Source: Bryobacteraceae bacterium
GTDB taxonomy: Bacteria > Acidobacteriota > Terriglobia > Bryobacterales > Bryobacteraceae
Reading direction: 5' to 3'
Length of the DNA: 6,171 nt
NCBI GenBank assembly: GCA_025350445.1
Contig: JANXXV010000969.1
Coordinates: 1-6,171, forward strand
Shown here: piece by piece, positions 1-6,171 of the stretch
Layout of the letters: each line of letters begins with the position of its first letter
Position numbering within the stretch: position 1 is the stretch's first letter
Made by a program: the position numbers and the translations under genes
The notes under the pieces: generated by a model
Database searches by the model: none
The model's input: the letters and a program-made list of their open reading frames with translations, nothing else
What the model was told of the DNA's origin: nothing

Positions 1-1068
1 GTGTGCCCGGTGGATGTGCTTTGCGAAGGCGCGTGCGTCATGCACAAGTACAACAAGCAGCCGATTGAGATCGGGCTGTTGCAGCGCCACGCAATGGATC
101 ACTTCTATCGGAACGGCGCCAGGTTGCCGGCCGTCACCGCGCCGGAACGTAAGGAACGGATTGCCTGCATCGGCGGCGGACCGGCGTCACTGTCGTGCGC
201 TGCCGAATTGCGCCGCAACGGATTCCAGGTAACCATCTTCGACGCCAGACCGCAGGCCGGAGGATTGAATACTTACGGCGTCGCCGACTACAAGCTCCGT
301 CCGGCGGACAGTCAACTCGAAGTCGAACTGGTCCGGTCCATGGGGGTGAAACTGGAGCACGGCGTCGACGTTGGCACGTCCATTCCGTTGGATCGTATTG
401 AAGCGGACTTCCAGGCGATCTTTCTGGGCTTGGGCCTGGGTCCTACCGAGCCGCTCGATATCCCCGGCGAAGACTCGCCGGTGGTGGTGGATGCGCTGCA
501 CTTCATTGCCGCGTATAAGACGGGCATCGACACGGACGTCGGCCGGCGGGTGGTTGTAGTGGGCGGCGGGAATACTGCCATCGACGCGGCGAATGCGGCG
601 AAGTTTCTGGGCGCCGAAGAGGTCCATCTTGTTTACCGGCGCGGAGAGAGCGAGATGCCGGCCTTTGCTTTTGAATACGAGCACGCCAAGCGGGTGGGTA
701 TTCGCTTTCAGTGGCTGACTCAGCCGGTGGCGATTCATGCCGCGTCAGTGGAGTGCGTGCGAATGGAACTGGGCGCTCCGGACAACACCGGCCGCCGACG
801 CCCGCAAGTGATCTCCGGATCCAACTTTCACATTGAGTGCGATATGGTGATCCCCTCCATCGGGCAGACCAAGCTGTGGCGTTTTCTGGAACAGTGCCGC
901 GGCGTGGAACTGCGGAATGGCGTCGTAGTTGTGGACCAGCTAACCGGCCGCACATCGAATGCGAAATATTACGCCGGCGGCGATTGCGTGAATGGCGGCA
1001 GGGAAGTGGTGGACGCGGTGGCGGAAGGCAAACGCGCCGCGCAAGGTATTGCAAAATGGCTGACCTAA
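1..1068 (+). CDS. preT: Dihydropyrimidine dehydrogenase, NAD(P)H/FAD/Fe-S subunit (PreT/PydX-like), 5'-truncated
   Basis: This is the electron-input subunit of bacterial dihydropyrimidine dehydrogenase. It oxidises NAD(P)H on FAD and passes electrons through Fe-S clusters to PreA. The gene is cut at the window start: the first codon (GTG) is an internal Val of the conserved VCP motif, and about 75 residues are missing compared with E. coli PreT (~412 aa), including most cysteines of the N-terminal cluster region. Numbering from the first visible residue, C2, C8 and C12 match mammalian DPD C130, C136 and C140, and Q28 matches the unusual Gln ligand Q156. A first dinucleotide fold (IGGGPASL, 57-64) binds FAD. 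A second (VVVGGGNTAIDAANAA, 185-200) binds NAD(P)H and is followed by YRR (212-214). The C-terminal FAD motif AGGDCVNGG is at 325-333. The stop overlaps the preA start by 13 nt. The GltD/DPD-family assignment is firm. PreT rather than another GltD-like reductase rests mainly on the adjacent PreA. Confidence 0.93.
   Translation: MCPVDVLCEGACVMHKYNKQPIEIGLLQRHAMDHFYRNGARLPAVTAPERKERIACIGGGPASLSCAAELRRNGFQVTIFDARPQAGGLNTYGVADYKLRPADSQLEVELVRSMGVKLEHGVDVGTSIPLDRIEADFQAIFLGLGLGPTEPLDIPGEDSPVVVDALHFIAAYKTGIDTDVGRRVVVVGGGNTAIDAANAAKFLGAEEVHLVYRRGESEMPAFAFEYEHAKRVGIRFQWLTQPVAIHAASVECVRMELGAPDNTGRRRPQVISGSNFHIECDMVIPSIGQTKLWRFLEQCRGVELRNGVVVVDQLTGRTSNAKYYAGGDCVNGGREVVDAVAEGKRAAQGIAKWLT
1043..1046 (+). 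promoter_or_regulatory. Ribosome binding site for preA
   Basis: AAGG lies 9 nt before the ATG at 1056, inside the end of preT. It supports that ATG as the preA start. The reading frame is also open further upstream to an ATG at 837, but the upstream translation is arginine-rich and unlike the family. Confidence 0.5.
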
Positions 1069-2390
1069 CCACTAACTTCGCCGGCGGGATTCGCTGTCCC
1101 AATCCATTCTGGCTTGCCTCCGGACCGCCTGCCAATTGCGGCGAGCAGGTGATGCGCGCCTTTGACGCCGGTTGGGGCGGGGCAGTCTGGAAAACGCTGG
1201 GCGACCCGATCGTCAACGTATCGTCCCGCTACTCCTCCGTCGATTGGAATGGCCAGCGCATGATGGGGCTTAACAACATTGAGCTGATCACGGACCGCCC
1301 GCTTGCCGTGAATCTGCGTGAAATCGCGGAAGTCAAGAAGCGCTATCCGCGCCATGCGGTGATCGCCTCGTTGATGGTTGATTCCAAGCGCGAAGCGTGG
1401 CATACGATTGTGCGGCAGAGCGAAGACGCCGGCGCCGACGGCCTGGAGCTGAACTTCGGCTGCCCGCACGGAATGTCCGAGCGCGGCATGGGCTCCGCCG
1501 TTGGCCAAGTGCCCGAGTATGCGCAGATGATTACCGCGTGGGTGAAAGAGGTGGCGCGCACGCCGGTGCTGGTGAAGCTGACACCGAACATCTCAGACAT
1601 ACGGACGGTAGCGCGGGCGGGTAAGCGCGGCGGGGCCGATGGTTTCTCGGCAATCAATACCATCAACTCCATCACCGGAATCGATCTTGACACTTTGACT
1701 CCGCGTCCCGATGTCGGCGGCTATTCGGCGCACGGCGGTTACTGCGGTCCAGCCGTGAAGCCCATCGCGCTGCATATGGTGCAGCAGATCCGCGGCGACG
1801 CTGAATCGAATTTGCCTGTGTCGGGAATCGGCGGCATTTCGGGATGGCGCGACGCCGCGGAATTCATCCTGCTGGGATGTGCCACCGTGCAGGTCTGTAC
1901 CGCCGCGATGCACTTCGGCTTTCGCATTGTTGAGGACATGATCGACGGCCTCAGTAACTGGATGGATGAAAAAGGATTCCATACCATCGACGATTTCCTG
2001 GGCTTGAGCCTTCCCAAAATAACCGAGTGGAAGCACCTGGATTTGAACTACAAGATCGTGGCGCGCATTCACGAAGAGAAGTGCATCGGCTGTGATCTCT
2101 GCTATGTAGCTTGTTGGGATGGCGCGCATCAATGCATCCATCTGGATGGCGCGCATCGTACGCCGGCGCAGGTGGAAGCAGCAGGCCGTAGTCGAATCAG
2201 TTCAACTCCAACCGGGAAATATCCGGCGCACTCCACGCCAGCGGCGCGCATTCCGCATGTGGATGAAGTGAAATGCGTCGGGTGCAATTTATGTGCGCTG
2301 GTGTGTCCGGTGGCGGGGTGCATCACGATGGAGCAAATCAAGAACGGGTTGCCAAAGGAATCCTGGGAAGACCGCGGGAGGAACATTTGA
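1056..2390 (+). CDS. preA: Dihydropyrimidine dehydrogenase catalytic subunit (PreA/PydA)
   Basis: This 444-residue protein is the catalytic subunit that reduces uracil or thymine to the 5,6-dihydro form. Residues ~1-310 form a dihydroorotate-dehydrogenase-like FMN barrel. K46, N74, K174 and N201-T202 sit where mammalian DPD has FMN- and substrate-binding K574, N609, K709 and N736-T737. The active-site loop NFGCPHGM (133-140) carries the catalytic Cys as C136 (pig C671) and H138 (pig H673). The C-terminus has two ferredoxin-type 4Fe-4S motifs: C343/C346/C349/C353 and C407/C410/C413/C417. The start is the ATG at 1056, where family similarity begins (MADLTTNFAGG). Odd point: 53 residues separate the two cluster motifs, against roughly 22-24 in E. 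coli PreA and pig DPD as I recall them. The extra segment (~366-400) is rich in Ala, Pro, Ser and Thr. The protein is somewhat longer than E. coli PreA (~411 aa). It overlaps preT by 13 nt and hydA by 4 nt, consistent with a stoichiometric PreT-PreA complex in the cytoplasm. Confidence 0.95.
   Translation: MADLTTNFAGGIRCPNPFWLASGPPANCGEQVMRAFDAGWGGAVWKTLGDPIVNVSSRYSSVDWNGQRMMGLNNIELITDRPLAVNLREIAEVKKRYPRHAVIASLMVDSKREAWHTIVRQSEDAGADGLELNFGCPHGMSERGMGSAVGQVPEYAQMITAWVKEVARTPVLVKLTPNISDIRTVARAGKRGGADGFSAINTINSITGIDLDTLTPRPDVGGYSAHGGYCGPAVKPIALHMVQQIRGDAESNLPVSGIGGISGWRDAAEFILLGCATVQVCTAAMHFGFRIVEDMIDGLSNWMDEKGFHTIDDFLGLSLPKITEWKHLDLNYKIVARIHEEKCIGCDLCYVACWDGAHQCIHLDGAHRTPAQVEAAGRSRISSTPTGKYPAHSTPAARIPHVDEVKCVGCNLCALVCPVAGCITMEQIKNGLPKESWEDRGRNI
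2117..2157 (+). repeat. 14-bp perfect direct repeat inside preA (two copies, 27-nt period)
   Basis: GGATGGCGCGCATC occurs at 2117-2130 and again at 2144-2157, exactly 27 nt apart and in the same reading frame. Both copies encode Asp-Gly-Ala-His (residues 355-358 and 364-367) with identical codons. A shorter match, GGCGCGCAT, occurs at 2243-2251. The repeat sits just after the first Fe-S motif, at the front of the extended linker. Confidence 0.7.
2376..2382 (+). promoter_or_regulatory. Strong Shine-Dalgarno for hydA, supporting a TTG start
   Basis: GGGAGGA ends 4 nt before the TTG at 2387. This near-consensus Shine-Dalgarno at good spacing is the main reason to place the hydA start at TTG and not at the in-frame ATG at 2273, deep inside preA. 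Confidence 0.8.
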
Positions 2391-3778
2391 GTACGCTGAT
2401 TCGCAACGGCACGGTCGTCACAGCCGGGAATACGTTTCCCGCGGATGTGCTGATTGAAGGGGAATCGATACGCGAGGTGCGCGCGGGCATCCCAATCAAC
2501 GCCGCGGATAGAGTGATTGACGCCACCGGAATGCTTCTGCTACCGGGTGGCATTGACGTTCACACGCATCTGGACATGCCGTTCGGCGGCACTACGTCAA
2601 GCGATGATTTTGAGACGGGGACGCGAGCCGCGGCCATCGGAGGCACCACAACCATCGTCGATTTCGCCATCCAGGCACGTGGGACTAAGATGCGGGATGC
2701 GCTCGACACCTGGTGGAGGAAGGCGGAAGGAAAAGCCTGCATCGATTACGGTCTGCACATGATTGTGACCGACCTGGGCACCTCAGGCCTGGAAGACATG
2801 GACGACCTGGTCCGCGAGGGCGTCGCCAGTTTCAAGCTGTTCATGGCGTATCCAAATGTGTTGATGGTGGACGACGCGACGATCTTCAAAGCCCTTTCGC
2901 AGACCGCGAAGAACGGCGCGCTGGTCTGTATGCACGCGGAGAACGGCGGGGTCATCGACGTGATTGTGCAGCGCGCGCTGGCCGAAGGAAAGACCGCGCC
3001 GATCTATCACGCCATGACGCGTCCGGTCAAAGCGGAAGCTGAAGCAGTTCATCGGGCCATCGCGCTGGCGGAGATGGCGGGCGCCCCGGTTTACATCGTG
3101 CACCTTTCTTCGGAAGAAGCTCTGAACCAAGTCCGCGAAGCGCGGGATCGCGGCGTGCCGGCCTTCGCGGAAACGTGTCCGCAGTACTTATTGCTCTCGA
3201 TCGAAGAGCTGGCGCGCCCGGGTTTCGAAGGCGCCAAGTACGTATTTACGCCGCCGCTCCGCGAGAAGGAGAATCTGCCGAAACTGTGGGACGGTTTGAA
3301 GCACGATCACTTACAGGTTGTTTCAACCGATCACTGTCCTTTCTGTTTCGAAGATCAAAAGGTTCTTGGGATTAACGATTTCACCAAAATTCCGAACGGC
3401 GGTCCGGGTGTAGAGAACAGGCTGCACCTCATTCATCACCATGGAGTGAATGCCGGAAAACTGACACTGAACCGGTTCGTCGAAATCACCTCCACCGCGC
3501 CCGCGCGGATCTTCGGTATGTATCCAAAGAAGGGTGCGATCGCGCCGGGCAGTGACGCCGACATTGTGATCTGGAACCCGCTGGCCGGCCATATCATCAG
3601 CGCCAAGACGCACAACATGCGCGTCGACTACTCCATGTTCGAAGGGTTTGAAGTAAAGGGCAATGCGGAGAAGGTTCTGTCGCGCGGAGAGGTGATTGTG
3701 GAGAAAGGCAAGTATCTGGGCCGTGTGGGCCGGGGGCAATACCTGCGCCGCGCGGCTAGAGGTGGAGCGTGGGCGTAG
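2387..3778 (+). CDS. hydA: Dihydropyrimidinase / D-hydantoinase
   Basis: This cyclic amidohydrolase opens dihydrouracil or dihydrothymine to N-carbamoyl-beta-alanine or N-carbamoyl-beta-aminoisobutyrate. Homologues also act on 5-substituted hydantoins. The 463-residue protein has the usual family length. The complete binuclear metal site is visible: H59 and H61 (HTH), K150 (carboxylated Lys, in SFKLFMAY), H183 (CMHAENG), H239 (YIVHLSS) and D315 (STDHCPF). Y155 is the catalytic Tyr and N337 the substrate-binding Asn. The numbers coincide almost exactly with well-studied Bacillus/Thermus D-hydantoinases. T288 (FTPP) occupies the position usually held by Ser in the SPP motif. The start is TTG at 2387, overlapping the preA stop as TTGA; downstream Met codons would remove the first beta-strands and the HxH approach. 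The stop lies 10 nt inside the next gene. Context next to preTA favours a dihydropyrimidinase role; sequence alone cannot exclude a hydantoinase. Confidence 0.95.
   Translation: MSTLIRNGTVVTAGNTFPADVLIEGESIREVRAGIPINAADRVIDATGMLLLPGGIDVHTHLDMPFGGTTSSDDFETGTRAAAIGGTTTIVDFAIQARGTKMRDALDTWWRKAEGKACIDYGLHMIVTDLGTSGLEDMDDLVREGVASFKLFMAYPNVLMVDDATIFKALSQTAKNGALVCMHAENGGVIDVIVQRALAEGKTAPIYHAMTRPVKAEAEAVHRAIALAEMAGAPVYIVHLSSEEALNQVREARDRGVPAFAETCPQYLLLSIEELARPGFEGAKYVFTPPLREKENLPKLWDGLKHDHLQVVSTDHCPFCFEDQKVLGINDFTKIPNGGPGVENRLHLIHHHGVNAGKLTLNRFVEITSTAPARIFGMYPKKGAIAPGSDADIVIWNPLAGHIISAKTHNMRVDYSMFEGFEVKGNAEKVLSRGEVIVEKGKYLGRVGRGQYLRRAARGGAWA
3758..3763 (+). promoter_or_regulatory. Ribosome binding site for the PLP decarboxylase-family gene
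   Basis: AGAGGT, at the 3' end of hydA, lies about 5 nt before the GTG at 3769. A second purine run (GGAG, 3764-3767) is too close to the start to be the main site. Together with family similarity beginning near residue 3, this supports GTG at 3769. Confidence 0.5.
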
Positions 3779-5124
3779 CGCTGCTTTACGACGCCGCGGA
3801 TCGCGCTGGCCACTACGCCGCGGAATTGGACGGCCGGTCCGTATTTCCCACGGATTCCGCGATTGACGCGCTGTCGGCATTCAATGAACCAATGCCTCAG
3901 CATCCTTCCAATCCCGCAAGCGTGTTGGCGATGCTCGATGATTTCGGTTCACCGGCCACGGTGGCGATGTCCGGCCGCCGCTACTTCGGGTTCGTCACCG
4001 GCGGCTCCCTGCCGGCTGCCGCCGCGGCTAATTGGTTGGCCGGAGCATGGGACCAGAACGCGGGCATGGCAGTCTGCTCGCCTACGGCGGCGAAGCTGGA
4101 AGAAATAGCCGCGGCATGGTTGGTTGAGTTGCTCCACCTGCCCGGTGAAACGCAAGTAGGCTTCGTCAGCGGCGCCACCATGGCCAACTTCACCGCGCTC
4201 GCCTCTGCACGCCACGCCGTACTGGCGCAAGAAGGTTGGAACGTGGAAGAAGACGGGTTGTTCGGCGCTCCTCCCATCACTGTAATCGTGGGCGGCGAAG
4301 TTCACGTCAGTGTGCTGAAAGCGTTGTCGATGCTCGGTCTGGGACGCAAACGTATCGTCCGTGTCCCTGTCGATAGCCAGGGCCGCATGAGGGCAGATGC
4401 GTTCCCCGGCATTAAAGGACCCGCAATCGTCTGCCTGCAGGCGGGCAACGTAAATACCGGTGCATTCGATCCGGCGAAACAGATTTGCTCCATCGCGCAC
4501 GCCGGCGGCGCATGGGTACACGTGGACGCGGCATTCGGCTTGTGGGCCGCGGTTGCGCCTTCGCGCGCGCATCTTTTAGAAGGCGTGAATGACGCCGATT
4601 CCTGGGCCACCGATGGACACAAATGGTTGAATGTGCCTTACGACAGCGGACTTGTCTTTGTGCGGAATGGCGCTGCACTGAAAGCCGCCATGTCCACCAC
4701 CCACGCCGCCTACCTGGTCGAAACCGCAAGTCGCGAACCATGTCACTTTACCCCGGAACTTTCTCGGCGAGCCCGCGGAATTGAAGTGTGGGCGGCCTTG
4801 AAGTCGCTGGGACGAAGTGGCTTGGCGGCCATGATTGAGGGCGCCTGCCATCACGCGCGCCAATTCGCCGCCGGCTTGCGGGCCGCCGGATATGAGGTCG
4901 CGAACCAGGTATTTTTGAATCAGGTATTGGTTTCCTTCGGCGATGACCAAACCACACTCCGCGTGATTGCCGCCATTCAAGCGGACGGGACATGCTGGTG
5001 CGGATCAACGGTGTGGCAAGGCCGCGCGTTCATGCGGATCAGCGTGTCTTCGTGGGCCACCACCGCCGAAGACGTTGAGATTTCCCTCAGTGCAATGCTT
5101 AGGGCAGCGTCGGAAACAGCATGA
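3769..5124 (+). CDS. Group II PLP-dependent decarboxylase-family protein, substrate unknown
   Basis: This 451-residue fold-type I PLP enzyme belongs to the glutamate/aromatic amino acid decarboxylase superfamily (Pfam PF00282-like). Visible cofactor motifs are SGATMANFTAL (134-144, phosphate-binding region), H179 in EVHVS (ring-stacking His), D253 in HVDAAFG (pairs with the pyridine nitrogen) and K285 in TDGHKWLNVPYDSG (Schiff-base Lys). The N-terminal block RRYFGFVTGGSLPAAAAANW (70-89) is typical of a bacterial subgroup often labelled only as decarboxylase or aminotransferase. Residues ~321-333, matching the mobile catalytic loop of aromatic decarboxylases, lack the usual catalytic Tyr; by my alignment that position is P324. 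The gene overlaps hydA by 10 nt and the transporter by 4 nt, so it is probably co-expressed with pyrimidine catabolism. Candidate roles include aspartate decarboxylation to beta-alanine, or a decarboxylation/deamination of another amino acid. No substrate can be assigned from sequence. The family call is firm; function is open. Confidence 0.88.
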   Translation: MGVALLYDAADRAGHYAAELDGRSVFPTDSAIDALSAFNEPMPQHPSNPASVLAMLDDFGSPATVAMSGRRYFGFVTGGSLPAAAAANWLAGAWDQNAGMAVCSPTAAKLEEIAAAWLVELLHLPGETQVGFVSGATMANFTALASARHAVLAQEGWNVEEDGLFGAPPITVIVGGEVHVSVLKALSMLGLGRKRIVRVPVDSQGRMRADAFPGIKGPAIVCLQAGNVNTGAFDPAKQICSIAHAGGAWVHVDAAFGLWAAVAPSRAHLLEGVNDADSWATDGHKWLNVPYDSGLVFVRNGAALKAAMSTTHAAYLVETASREPCHFTPELSRRARGIEVWAALKSLGRSGLAAMIEGACHHARQFAAGLRAAGYEVANQVFLNQVLVSFGDDQTTLRVIAAIQADGTCWCGSTVWQGRAFMRISVSSWATTAEDVEISLSAMLRAASETA

Positions 5125-6171
5125 ACGACCCGTCGCTTTACAACAAAGACTTAGCCCCAATCCCGCTGGACAAGCGCACCTGGGGCATCTACAACTATGC
5201 GTCGCTCTGGGTGGCGATGAGCGTCTGCATCCCCACCTACATGCTTGCGTCAGGCCTCATCGCAGGCGGCATGAGCTGGTGGCAGGCAGTGGGTACCATT
5301 CTGTTGGGCAACCTGATCGTGCTGGTGCCCATGCTGCTGAACGCGCACGCCGGCGCCCGTTACGGCATCCCGTTTCCCGTTCTGGTGCGCGCCTCTTTCG
5401 GAGTCCGCGGAGCAAACGTGCCCGCCGTGCTGCGCGCGCTAGTGGCCTGCGGATGGTTCGGAATTCAAACGTGGATTGGCGGCCAAGCCATCTTCTCCAT
5501 GTTGCGGATCCTCTGGCCAGCCGCGAAGGACTTCAGCGGCGGACTTTGGATTTGCTTCTTCGCCTTCTGGGCGCTGAACATGTTCGTCATCTGGCACGGC
5601 ATCGAAACAATCCGGTTTCTCGAAGGCATCGGCGCACCTTTCATGCTCGGCGTTGGTTTGTTGCTGCTGTGGTGGATCACCGGCAAAGCGGGCGGCTTCG
5701 GCCCCGTGCTCAGCACCCCAAGTAAATTCCACAGCACGGGCGAGTTTATGAAGTTCTTCATTCCATCCCTCACGGGCATGGTCGGCTTCTGGGCGACGGT
5801 CGCGCTCAACATCCCTGATTTCACCCGCTACGCCAAATCGCAAAAAGCACAAATGCTGGGCCAGGCTTTGGGGCTGCCGCTCGCGATGACGCTCTATTCC
5901 TTCATCGGTGTCGCCGTCACCTCCGCATCGGTAGTGCTGTTCGGCGAAGCCATCTGGGACCCGGTGGTGCTGCTCGGCCGCTTCAATGAACCGCTGATTG
6001 CCTCTGTTGCACTGGTGGCTTTGCTGATTGCCACATTGAACACCAACGTCGCCGCCAACGTCGTGTCGCCGTCCAATGATTTTTCGAACTTGAATCCCCG
6101 CCTCATTTCATTCCGCACCGGTGGTCTCATCACCGGCGTAATGGGCATCGCGATGATGCCCTGGAAGCTGC
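5121..6171 (+). CDS. NCS1-family nucleobase/hydantoin/allantoin permease, 3'-truncated
   Basis: This is an inner-membrane symporter of the nucleobase:cation symporter-1 family (Mhp1/PucI/uracil and allantoin permease type). The window holds the first 350 residues; the family is usually ~480-500, so about the last three helices are missing. The N-terminus NDPSLYNKDLAPIPLDKRTW and the following NYASLWVAMSVCIPTY are family hallmarks. Hydrophobic segments lie at roughly 23-44, 51-75, 99-125, 141-157, 167-187, 213-230, 251-273, 293-316 and 333-347. W112 and Q116 (GWFGIQTWIGG), and N309 and N313 (NTNVAANVVSP), have the spacing of Mhp1 substrate-site residues W117/Q121 and N314/N318. ALNIPDFTRYAKSQ (228-241) follows helix 6, as in the family. 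The start is ATG at 5121, overlapping the previous stop as ATGA, with only a weak GGAAA upstream, suggesting translational coupling. Context predicts uptake of uracil, thymine, dihydropyrimidine or hydantoin; the exact substrate is not readable. Confidence 0.93.
   Translation, partial: MNDPSLYNKDLAPIPLDKRTWGIYNYASLWVAMSVCIPTYMLASGLIAGGMSWWQAVGTILLGNLIVLVPMLLNAHAGARYGIPFPVLVRASFGVRGANVPAVLRALVACGWFGIQTWIGGQAIFSMLRILWPAAKDFSGGLWICFFAFWALNMFVIWHGIETIRFLEGIGAPFMLGVGLLLLWWITGKAGGFGPVLSTPSKFHSTGEFMKFFIPSLTGMVGFWATVALNIPDFTRYAKSQKAQMLGQALGLPLAMTLYSFIGVAVTSASVVLFGEAIWDPVVLLGRFNEPLIASVALVALLIATLNTNVAANVVSPSNDFSNLNPRLISFRTGGLITGVMGIAMMPWKL

Noticed and set aside
421..445. Gly/Leu-rich stretch (FLGLGLGPTE) in PreT as a possible membrane segment
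   Set aside because: It is too short, and it matches the conserved strand-loop of the FAD domain in GltD/DPD-family reductases.
187..738. 183-codon open frame on the minus strand
   Set aside because: It lies wholly antisense to well-conserved preT sequence and has no recognisable motifs. Long antisense frames are expected at this GC content.
837..1055. Upstream extension of preA to the in-frame ATG at 837
   Set aside because: The 73 extra residues are Arg/Gly-rich and read as an out-of-frame translation of preT. Family similarity begins at the ATG at 1056, which has its own ribosome binding site.
1471..1505. Val149 in PreA as a possible loss of the catalytic cysteine
   Set aside because: On realignment, mammalian C671 corresponds to C136 in NFGCPHGM, which is present. 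The GSAVGQ position is not the catalytic residue.
2273..2386. Upstream extension of hydA to the ATG at 2273
   Set aside because: It overlaps the second Fe-S motif of PreA in another frame and adds 38 residues not seen in the family. TTG 2387 has a strong Shine-Dalgarno and gives the canonical residue numbering.
3949..4572. 207-codon open frame on the minus strand
   Set aside because: It is antisense to the PLP enzyme, whose cofactor motifs are clear. The antisense translation is Arg/Cys-rich and matches nothing I recognise.
4967..5725. 252-codon open frame on + overlapping the PLP gene and the permease
   Set aside because: Its translation is rich in Arg, His and Pro with no recognisable domain. 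The frame starting at 5121 gives a convincing NCS1 permease through the same bases.

Overview
The window is one tightly packed, single-strand (+) operon segment. It encodes reductive pyrimidine catabolism (uracil/thymine degradation through dihydropyrimidines) together with a PLP enzyme and a nucleobase-type transporter. Five genes cover essentially every base. Both ends are cut: the first gene lacks its 5' part and the last lacks its 3' part.

Layout: (1) 1-1068, C-terminal ~355 residues of the NAD(P)H/FAD/Fe-S subunit of dihydropyrimidine dehydrogenase (PreT). (2) 1056-2390, the FMN/2x[4Fe-4S] catalytic subunit (PreA), with an unusually long linker between its two ferredoxin-type clusters. 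(3) 2387-3778, dihydropyrimidinase/D-hydantoinase with every metal ligand present, starting at TTG. (4) 3769-5124, a group II PLP-dependent decarboxylase-family protein of unknown substrate. (5) 5121-6171+, an NCS1-family permease, truncated at the window edge. All four junctions overlap (13, 4, 10 and 4 nt), so the genes are almost certainly co-transcribed and probably translationally coupled. There is no room for internal promoters or terminators between genes, and no intergenic stretch needs separate description.

How they fit together: the permease would import a pyrimidine or hydantoin-like ring. PreT passes electrons from NAD(P)H through FAD and Fe-S clusters to PreA, which reduces the 5,6 double bond. 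HydA then opens the dihydropyrimidine ring to an N-carbamoyl-beta-amino acid. The third enzyme of the pathway, beta-ureidopropionase, is not in the window and may lie just outside it. The PLP enzyme is the unexplained member of the operon.

Organism: high GC (roughly 60% by eye), GTG/TTG starts and the style of the proteins suggest a soil-type Gram-negative bacterium. Acidobacteriota would fit, but this is an impression and not a demonstrated assignment. No RNA genes, mobile elements, CRISPR arrays or att sites were seen. The pathway itself is known; the points worth following up are the PLP enzyme's role and atypical active-site loop, and the PreA linker insertion.
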